This document shows positions 56,084-64,000 of a stretch of 64,000 nucleotides of DNA, one piece after another. Made by a program: the position numbers and the translations under genes. Positions within the stretch are counted from its first letter, which is position 1. Every line of letters begins with the position of its first letter. The notes below the pieces were generated by a model. That model was not told where the DNA came from. It ran no database searches and saw only the letters and a list, made by a program, of their open reading frames with translations. Source of the DNA: Mycolicibacterium baixiangningiae (GTDB lineage Bacteria > Actinomycetota > Actinomycetes > Mycobacteriales > Mycobacteriaceae); the NCBI RefSeq assembly GCF_016313185.1, contig NZ_CP066218.1, forward strand, positions 3,596,001 to 3,660,000. The letters are read 5' to 3'.

Positions 56084-58634
56084 ACTCGTCGTCGGCGCCG
56101 TTCGCGTCGCTCCCGCCGCGGATCAGCATCAGCGTGCCGGCCAATTCGTCGGGTTTGACCAGGACCTCGCGCGCCTTGGACCCTTCCGACGGGCCGACGA
56201 TGCCGCGGTTCTCCATCAGGTCCATCAACCGGCCGGCCTTGGCGAACCCGACCCGCAGCTTGCGCTGCAGCATCGAGGTGGAGCCGAACTGCGACGACAC
56301 CACGAGCTCGACAGCCTGCAGGAAAACGTCCATGTCGTCGCCGATGTCGGGGTCGACGTCCTTGCGTTCGCCGGCCTTGACCGCGGTGACGCCCTCGACG
56401 AACTCGGGCTCGGCCTGGTCCTTGCTCGCCGAGACGACGGCCTGGATCTCCTCGTCGGTGATGAACGCACCCTGCAATCGGATCGGCTTACCCGCGCCCA
56501 TCGGCAGGAACAGCCCGTCGCCCATACCGATCAGCTTCTCGGCGCCCGGCTGGTCCAGGATGACGCGGCTGTCGGTCAGCGACGACGTGGCGAACGCCAG
56601 CCGCGACGGCACGTTGGTCTTGATCAGACCGGTGACGACGTCGACCGACGGCCGCTGGGTGGCCAGCACCAGGTGGATGCCGGCCGCGCGCGCCTTCTGC
56701 GTGATGCGCACGATTGCCTCTTCGACGTCGCGGGGCGCGGTCATCATCAGGTCGGCGAGTTCGTCGACGATCGCGAGGATGTAGGGATACGGCTTGTAGA
56801 CACGCTCGCTGCCCAGCGGTGCGGTGATCTCCCCCGACCGCACCTTCTCGTTGAACACGTCGATGTGACGCACCCGGGAGGCCTGCATGTCCTGGTAGCG
56901 CTGTTCCATCTCCTCGACCAGCCAGGACAGCGCGGCCGCGGCTTTCTTGGGTTCGGTGATGATCGGCGTGATGAGGTGCGGGATGCCTTCGTAGGGCGTG
57001 AGCTCGACCATCTTCGGGTCGATCAGGATCATCCTGACCTCGTCCGGCGTGGCGCGGGCCAGCAGCGACACCAGCATCGAGTTGACGAAGCTGGACTTGC
57101 CCGAACCCGTCGACCCCGCGACCAGGAGGTGGGGCATCTTGGCGAGATTGGCCGAGATGAAGTCGCCCTCGATGTCCTTGCCGAGCCCGATCACCAGCGG
57201 GTGGTGGTCGCGCCGGGTCGACGGCGCGGTGAGGACGTCGGCCAGACGCACCATCTCGCGGTCGGTGTTGGGCACCTCGATACCGACGGCCGATTTGCCC
57301 GGGATGGGCGCCAGCATGCGGACGCTCTCGGTGGCCACCGCGTAGGCGATGTTGCGCTGCAGCGCGGTGATCTTCTCGACCTTCACGCCGGGTCCGAGTT
57401 CGACCTCGTAGCGGGTGACGGTGGGCCCACGGGTGCAGCCCGTGACGGCGGCGTCGACCTTGAACTGCTGCAGCACCGAGTTGATCGAGTCGATCATGCG
57501 GTCGTTGGCCGAACTGCGCAGCTTCGGCGGGTCACCGGCGATCAGCAGGTCCAGCGCCGGAAGCGTGTAGGGGCCTTCGACGATGCGGTCGAGTGACAGC
57601 GTGTCCTGGTCCTCGACAGGCTTCTTCTCGACGGCCGGCTTCTTGCGCTTCGGCTTCACCTCGGGCGCGGCAGGCAGTGCGGCGATCTCGGGGAGCGTGG
57701 GCGGCTCCTCGACGTCAGGCGGATCGAGCGGATAGTTCTCCATCGGCGATCCCGACGGCCAGAGCTGCTCGTCCCGGGATACCGCGGGGTCGTCGTAGTA
57801 GCCGTCCGAGAAGTCTTCGGCCGCAGCGCTTTCCGGCTCGTCATAACCGTCGTCTTCGTCGCGGTACTCGCCGTACTCGTCGTAGTCGTCGTAGTCGTAT
57901 CCGCGGGTCGAGAACATCGCCCGAACCGTCTCCGGCACTTCCCGGATCGTCGTCCCGGTGATCAGCAGCACCCCGAACAGCACCCCGATGAACAGCAGCG
58001 GCGCGGCGATCCACGCGGTCAGCCCGTCGGCGAGCGGGCCCCCGATGGCGAAACCGGTGAACCCGGCTGCCTCCTGGCGCTCCCCCGGGGCCTGCGGCGA
58101 CCCCGACCACAGGTGCCACAGACCCAGCGCGGGAAGCGTGATCATCGTCGCGCCGAGGAGGAGTCGCGGGCGGGCCTCCGGATCCGGTTCGCTGCGCATG
58201 AGCGCGACGGCGACGGCCGCGAGCACCACGGGAACGAGGACGACGGCGTCGCCGACGAGCGTGCGCAGCACGGTGTCGATCCACTCGCCGACTGGGCGGG
58301 CGGCGTCGAACCACGACCCGGCGGCCACCACGACCGCGATCCCCAGCAGCGCCAGAGCCACCCCGTCGCGGCGGTGCCCGGGCTCGATCTCGCGGGCGCG
58401 GCCGACCGAGCGGGCCGTCGATCCGGCCCCCTTCGCCAGCATCAGCCACCCGGCGCGGGCTCCCCGGCCCACGGCGGCACCGGCGGCACCGACCGGGGAC
58501 GGATGGCGCCGCGGCGCCGGTTTGCGCCGGGGTGCGGACGACTTGGCGGGCCGACTGGGCCGTGCACCACTCCCCGTTCCGGGCTTTGACCTGCTCGTAC
58601 GGGCGCCGGAGCGGGCGACGGTCTTACCAGCCAT
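56082..58634 (-). CDS. ftsK: DNA translocase FtsK
   Basis: FtsK pumps chromosome termini away from the division septum and activates dimer resolution. The 850-residue protein has a basic N-terminus (1-70), four transmembrane helices (about 90-235), an acidic Tyr/Asp-rich linker, and the motor domain with Walker A GSTGSGKS at 507-514 and Walker B ILAIVDEL. It ends in a winged-helix gamma domain (about 775-850) that reads polar DNA motifs. The linker is short compared with E. coli FtsK, as in other mycobacteria. Confidence 0.97.
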   Translation of the reverse strand: MAGKTVARSGARTSRSKPGTGSGARPSRPAKSSAPRRKPAPRRHPSPVGAAGAAVGRGARAGWLMLAKGAGSTARSVGRAREIEPGHRRDGVALALLGIAVVVAAGSWFDAARPVGEWIDTVLRTLVGDAVVLVPVVLAAVAVALMRSEPDPEARPRLLLGATMITLPALGLWHLWSGSPQAPGERQEAAGFTGFAIGGPLADGLTAWIAAPLLFIGVLFGVLLITGTTIREVPETVRAMFSTRGYDYDDYDEYGEYRDEDDGYDEPESAAAEDFSDGYYDDPAVSRDEQLWPSGSPMENYPLDPPDVEEPPTLPEIAALPAAPEVKPKRKKPAVEKKPVEDQDTLSLDRIVEGPYTLPALDLLIAGDPPKLRSSANDRMIDSINSVLQQFKVDAAVTGCTRGPTVTRYEVELGPGVKVEKITALQRNIAYAVATESVRMLAPIPGKSAVGIEVPNTDREMVRLADVLTAPSTRRDHHPLVIGLGKDIEGDFISANLAKMPHLLVAGSTGSGKSSFVNSMLVSLLARATPDEVRMILIDPKMVELTPYEGIPHLITPIITEPKKAAAALSWLVEEMEQRYQDMQASRVRHIDVFNEKVRSGEITAPLGSERVYKPYPYILAIVDELADLMMTAPRDVEEAIVRITQKARAAGIHLVLATQRPSVDVVTGLIKTNVPSRLAFATSSLTDSRVILDQPGAEKLIGMGDGLFLPMGAGKPIRLQGAFITDEEIQAVVSASKDQAEPEFVEGVTAVKAGERKDVDPDIGDDMDVFLQAVELVVSSQFGSTSMLQRKLRVGFAKAGRLMDLMENRGIVGPSEGSKAREVLVKPDELAGTLMLIRGGSDANGADDE

Positions 58635-58780
58635 GGGTGTCAGCCTAGTCGCTTACGCCCCACATGCACCATCAGCCACACGGGTCACAGAATGGTTTCA
58701 CCTGCGTCTCGGTGGCGTCGCCGTGAGTAGGGTGGACACCTGTCCGATCCGGCCGTCACTTGTCGAGGAGTTCACCGCCC

Positions 58781-59095
58781 ATGCCCGTAGTCGTCGTCGC
58801 CACCATGACCGCCAAGCCCGAGTCGGTCGAGACCGTGCGAGAGGCATGCAAGAAGGCCATCGCGACAGTGCACTCCGAGCCGGGCTGTGACCTCTACTCG
58901 CTGCACGAGGCGAACGGCACGTTCGTGTTCGTCGAGCAGTGGGCCGACGCGGATGCGCTCAAGACCCACGGCACCGCGCCGGGCATCGCCACCCTGTTCG
59001 CCGAGGTCGGCGAACATCTGGACGGCGCCCCCGACATCAAGATGCTCGAACCGGTTCCGGCCGGCGATCCGGCCAAGGGCCTACTGCGGCCCTGA
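58781..59095 (+). CDS. Antibiotic-biosynthesis-monooxygenase-fold protein (Rv2749-like)
   Basis: This 104-residue dimeric alpha+beta ferredoxin-like protein is of the ABM/YgiN type. [11 protein letters not shown] at the start, [14 protein letters not shown] near 38 and [16 protein letters not shown] near 53 are the recurring elements. GAGGAG lies 11 bp before the ATG. It lies 13 bp before the SDR gene, so they are probably co-transcribed and may act on the same quinone-like substrate (inference). Confidence 0.88.
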   Translation: MPVVVVATMTAKPESVETVREACKKAIATVHSEPGCDLYSLHEANGTFVFVEQWADADALKTHGTAPGIATLFAEVGEHLDGAPDIKMLEPVPAGDPAKGLLRP

Positions 59096-59108
59096 CCGGG
59101 AGATTCTG

Positions 59109-59939
59109 ATGCGTCCACTCGAGGGCAAGGTCGCCTTCATCACCGGGGCGGCGCGAGGGCAGGGTCGCGCGCATGCGCTGCGGCTGGCGTCCGACGGCGC
59201 CGACATCATCGCGGTCGATCTGTGCGACCAGATCGCGTCGGTGCCGTATCCGTTGGCGACACCGGATGACCTGGCGGGCACGGTCAAACTGGTCGAGGAC
59301 ACCGGTGCGCGGATCGTCGCCTCGCAGGCCGATGTCCGCGACCGCGCCGCGTTGAAGACCGCCCTGACCGACGGCGTCGAACGGCTCGGCGGACGGCTCG
59401 ACGTGGTCGTCGCCAATGCCGGCATCGCCCCGATGGCAGGCGAGGACGCCTGGCAGGACGTCATCGACGTCAACCTCACCGGTGTCTTCCACACGGTCGA
59501 CGTCGCCAAGAGGCCGATGATCAAGGCAGGCAACGGCGGATCGATCATTTTGACCAGTTCGGTGGCCGGCCTCGTCGGCCTCGCGTCACCGATGGCCGGT
59601 TCGATCGGGTACGCCGCCGCCAAGCACGGGATCGTCGGCATCATGCGGGTGTACGCGAACATCCTTGCCACACACAGCATCCGGGTGAACTCGGTACATC
59701 CCGCCGGGGTGAACACGCCGATGATCGACAACGATTTCACCCGTAGCTGGCTCGAGGGTCTGGCGCAGGAGAGTCAGGGCAGGGGCGACATGGCGCCGAA
59801 CATGACAAATGCGCTACCGGTGCAGGCGCTCGAGGTCGAGGACATCGCCGCCGCCGTCGCCTTCCTCGCCTCCGACGAAGCGCGCTACATCACGGGTATC
59901 ACGCTGCCGGTGGACGCCGGATACGTCAACAAACGCTGA
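59109..59939 (+). CDS. Short-chain dehydrogenase, mycofactocin-coupled type (Rv2750-like)
   Basis: This 276-residue SDR has the cofactor loop TGAARGQG at residues 12-19, the NAG motif (VVANAGI near 102), and catalytic Tyr168 and Lys172 (YAAAK). [14 protein letters not shown] and the inserted segment near residues 40-60 are characteristic of actinobacterial SDRs with a non-exchangeable NAD that depend on mycofactocin for reoxidation. The alcohol substrate is unknown. Confidence 0.9.
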   Translation: MRPLEGKVAFITGAARGQGRAHALRLASDGADIIAVDLCDQIASVPYPLATPDDLAGTVKLVEDTGARIVASQADVRDRAALKTALTDGVERLGGRLDVVVANAGIAPMAGEDAWQDVIDVNLTGVFHTVDVAKRPMIKAGNGGSIILTSSVAGLVGLASPMAGSIGYAAAKHGIVGIMRVYANILATHSIRVNSVHPAGVNTPMIDNDFTRSWLEGLAQESQGRGDMAPNMTNALPVQALEVEDIAAAVAFLASDEARYITGITLPVDAGYVNKR

Positions 59940-59944
59940 CCCGG

Positions 59945-60265
59945 TCAGAGGTGGTCCATCATGCGTGACATCGCCGCGCCCTCGAGGTACACGCACCGGG
60001 ACGGGTAATAGTGGGACCGGTTGTCCGGCAGGGTGTGCGGCGCCGGAAGCGTGAACACATGATGAGCGGTCCACCAGTGCCGGGCGCGCGGGGCCTGGGT
60101 GGCCGCGGCGGTGGACAGCATCACCTGGTCGACGGTGATGAACTCCTGCGGCGCCGGTTCCGCGGCCGTCCCGGGGTCGACGGTCACGACGACGTCGGAG
60201 CGCCGGTGCGCGCCCGACCAGGTCGTCGCCAGCTGCCAGGGGTGGATGAGTTGGTGAGCGTGCAT
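59945..60265 (-). CDS. Small hypothetical protein, 106 residues
   Basis: I recognise no family. The protein starts MHAHQLIHPWQLA after an excellent GGAGGAGG ribosome-binding site, is rich in His, Trp and Pro, has no signal or membrane helix, and ends AMSRMMDHL. The strong ribosome-binding site and normal codon use support it as a real gene. It converges with the SDR gene (5-bp gap) and lies upstream of nothing on its strand. Confidence 0.6.
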   Translation of the reverse strand: MHAHQLIHPWQLATTWSGAHRRSDVVVTVDPGTAAEPAPQEFITVDQVMLSTAAATQAPRARHWWTAHHVFTLPAPHTLPDNRSHYYPSRCVYLEGAAMSRMMDHL

Positions 60266-60405
60266 GGTGATCCTCCTCCGCTCAGCGCCGTCACCACGGG
60301 TGGTCTGGACGCTGTGGTCCCACCAAACCACCGCGGGCCGAGCGGTACCTCGTCCGAACGGGTGAATTTCCGCCGACGGGCGGCGTCAGATCCCGGGCGC
60401 CAGCG

Positions 60406-62082
60406 TCAGATCTCGATGACCGTCGGCACGATCATCGGCTGGCGTCGGTAGGTCTCGCCCACCCACTTGCCGACGGTGCGCCGGACCGCCTGGGCGATGC
60501 GCCCCGGATCGGTGACCACATCGGTGGCGAGCCTCTCGAGCTCGTCGGCGACCTTGCGCGCCACCGGTTCGAGTGCCTTGGGATCCTCGGAGAACCCGCG
60601 CGACATCAGCTGCGCCGGGCTCGCGAGCTTCCCGGTCCCCCGGTGCACGACGACGGTGATCGCGATGAAGCCCGAGGAGAGGACGAGGCGCTCACCGAGA
60701 GTGGTCTCACCGACGTCACCGGTGACGAGCCCGTCGACGAACATCTTGCCGACGTCGACGGCGCCGGCGATGCTCGTCTTCCCGGCGACCAGGTCGACAC
60801 TGACACCGTTCTCCGCCATCATGATCGCCTCCGCCGGAACTCCCGTGCTCTCGGCGAGCGCGGCGTTTGCGCGCAGGTGACGCCACGTTCCGTGCACCGG
60901 CATCACGTTGCGCGGTTTGACGCCGTTGTAGAGGAACAGTAGCTCGCCGGCGTAGGCATGGCCCGAAACATGAACGCGCGCATGGGCGTTCGTGACTACG
61001 CGGGCGCCGATCTTGGCCAGCGAGTCGATGACGCCGTAGACGGCTTCCTCGTTACCCGGGATCAGCGACGACGACAGGATGATCAGGTCGCCCGCGGTCA
61101 GCGTGATGCTGCGGTGCTCACCGCGCGACATCCGCGACAGCGCCGCCATCGGCTCGCCCTGCGTGCCGGTCGTGATGAGCACGACCTGGTCGGCCGGCAT
61201 CATCTCCGCGGCGGCGATGTCGACCACGTCGGAGTCGTCGACCGTCAGGTAGCCCAGTTCGCGCGCGATGCCCATGTTGCGCACCATGGAGCGGCCGACG
61301 AACGCGACGCGCCGCCCGAGAAGCACTGCGGCGTCGATGATCTGCTGGACGCGATCGACGTTGGAGGCGAAGCAGGCGACGATCACCCGGCCGTCGGCGC
61401 CGCGCATCAACCGGTGCAGCGTCGGGCCGATCTCACTCTCCGACGGCCCGACACCGGGCCGGTCGGCGTTCGTGGAGTCGCACAGGAACAGGTCGACACC
61501 GGAGTCGCCGAGTCGCGACATGCCCGGCAGGTCGGTGGGTCTGCCGTCGAGCGGGAGTTGGTCGAGCTTGATGTCGCCGGTGTGCAGGACGGTGCCCGCG
61601 CCGGTGTGCAAGGCCACCGCCAGACAGCCCGGCACCGAGTGGTTGACCGCGAAGTACTCGCACTCGAACACCCCGTGCCTGCTGCTCTGACCCTCGGCCA
61701 CCTCGACGAACGTCGGCTTGATGCGGTGCTCCCGACACTTCTCACGGATCAGCGCGAGCGTGAACTTCGAGCCCACGACCGGGATGTCGGGCCGCAGCTT
61801 GAGCAGGAAGGGGATCGCGCCGATGTGGTCCTCGTGCCCGTGGGTGACGACCAGCGCCTCGATGAGGTCGAGCCGGTCCTCGATGTGGCGCAGGTCAGGC
61901 AGGATCAGGTCGACGCCGGGTTCGTCGTGTCCCGGGAACAGCACGCCACAGTCGATGACGAGCAGCCGGCCCAGGTGTTCGAAGACGGTCATGTTGCGAC
62001 CGATCTCGCTGATCCCGCCCAGCGCGGTCACACGAAGTCCGCCGACTGCGAGCGGGCCCGGCGCGCGGAGGTCCTTGTTCAC
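60406..62082 (-). CDS. rnj: Ribonuclease J
   Basis: RNase J is a metallo-beta-lactamase/beta-CASP nuclease with 5'-exonuclease and endonuclease activity in RNA maturation. The 558-residue protein has the metal-binding THGHEDHIG motif (His81, His83, Asp85, His86), later NHSVPG and HTGDIKLD motifs, the beta-CASP domain and a C-terminal dimerisation domain. The GTG at 62082 follows the dapA stop by 4 bp, so rnj is expressed from the dapA transcript. Loss of this gene alters drug tolerance in M. tuberculosis. Confidence 0.96.
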   Translation of the reverse strand: MNKDLRAPGPLAVGGLRVTALGGISEIGRNMTVFEHLGRLLVIDCGVLFPGHDEPGVDLILPDLRHIEDRLDLIEALVVTHGHEDHIGAIPFLLKLRPDIPVVGSKFTLALIREKCREHRIKPTFVEVAEGQSSRHGVFECEYFAVNHSVPGCLAVALHTGAGTVLHTGDIKLDQLPLDGRPTDLPGMSRLGDSGVDLFLCDSTNADRPGVGPSESEIGPTLHRLMRGADGRVIVACFASNVDRVQQIIDAAVLLGRRVAFVGRSMVRNMGIARELGYLTVDDSDVVDIAAAEMMPADQVVLITTGTQGEPMAALSRMSRGEHRSITLTAGDLIILSSSLIPGNEEAVYGVIDSLAKIGARVVTNAHARVHVSGHAYAGELLFLYNGVKPRNVMPVHGTWRHLRANAALAESTGVPAEAIMMAENGVSVDLVAGKTSIAGAVDVGKMFVDGLVTGDVGETTLGERLVLSSGFIAITVVVHRGTGKLASPAQLMSRGFSEDPKALEPVARKVADELERLATDVVTDPGRIAQAVRRTVGKWVGETYRRQPMIVPTVIEI

Positions 62083-62086
62083 GGCG

Positions 62087-63767
<1,681 letters not shown>

Positions 63768-63776
63768 GGCGTCACC

Positions 63777-64000
63777 TTAGTCAGTCAGCACGCCGGCGCG
63801 GCGCATGGCCGTGGCGATGACCTCGAAGTCGATCGCCACGTGGGCGCGGGCGATCGCGTCGGCCTCGTCGGGGCGGCCTGCGACGATGGCATCGACGAGA
63901 TGTTCGTGGTCGTACAGCGCCCGCCGCTCCATAGCGGCCATCGTGTCGTGCCCACCCCACGGATGCGCCGGTGCGGCGATGCTGACCGACGACTCCAGGT
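63777..64000 (-). CDS. GntR-family regulator, C-terminal FCD domain (partial)
   Basis: Only the last 74 residues are inside the window; the gene continues past the right edge. Translation on the minus strand ends HEHLVDAIVAGRPDEADA followed by a helix and TAA at 63777-63779. This matches the metal-binding C-terminal FCD domain of FadR-type GntR regulators, where the histidine in EH.. is a ligand. The effector and targets cannot be seen. It precedes thyX by 9 bp. Confidence 0.75.
   Translation of the reverse strand, partial: LESSVSIAAPAHPWGGHDTMAAMERRALYDHEHLVDAIVAGRPDEADAIARAHVAIDFEVIATAMRRAGVLTD

Overview
The window is about 68% G+C, with dense actinobacterial codon use, GTG starts and short or absent 5' leaders. 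Gene order follows the Mycobacterium tuberculosis block from sigA (Rv2703) to thyX (Rv2754c) almost gene for gene. The Glu transporter between miaB and recX, the hydrogenase locus beside recA and the intein-free recA point to a fast-growing, saprophytic mycobacterium (Mycolicibacterium type). Family calls come from motif and synteny recognition; no database search was run.

1-18 kb is a regulator-rich core. It holds the housekeeping sigma factor SigA, the stress sigma factor SigB behind an ECF-type promoter, the iron regulator IdeR and a soluble transhydrogenase. PAC2, hydrolase and PhzF proteins follow, then NrdR and a LysM protein divergent from LexA, with an SOS box in front of lexA. Small DUF proteins, a lipoprotein and a large LGFP-repeat surface protein lie between them.

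18-34 kb carries a molybdopterin oxidoreductase and a DEAD-box helicase that are not at this place in M. tuberculosis, followed by hflX-dapF-miaA-dioxygenase-like protein on the minus strand. Then come a transporter-like membrane protein, a DUF349 protein, miaB, the gluABCD amino-acid ABC transporter and recX-recA.

35.8-50.3 kb is a complete [NiFe]-hydrogenase locus of the actinobacterial, high-affinity (group 1h) type. It contains hypA, hypB, hhyS, hhyL, a NifU/four-cysteine electron-transfer candidate, four uncharacterised soluble proteins, a 39-residue membrane microprotein, a maturation protease, two hypC copies, hypF, hypD and hypE. Most of its genes overlap or abut, which implies one or two long transcripts. 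Together they would build and mature an enzyme that feeds electrons from trace H2 into the respiratory chain. The uncharacterised members are the most interesting part of the window.

50.3-64 kb returns to the conserved block: DUF3046, a glycosyltransferase, an epoxide-hydrolase fold protein, the envelope-stress operon clgR-pspA-pspM behind a SigE-type promoter, a CinA-domain protein and pgsA divergent from argA. It continues with ftsK, a monooxygenase-fold protein, a mycofactocin-type SDR, a small unknown protein, and thyX-dapA-rnj downstream of a partial GntR/FCD regulator cut by the window end.

No tRNA, rRNA, insertion sequence or CRISPR array was seen. No gene-free stretch exceeds 300 bases; the longest, about 260 bases, is the recA/hypA divergent promoter region.
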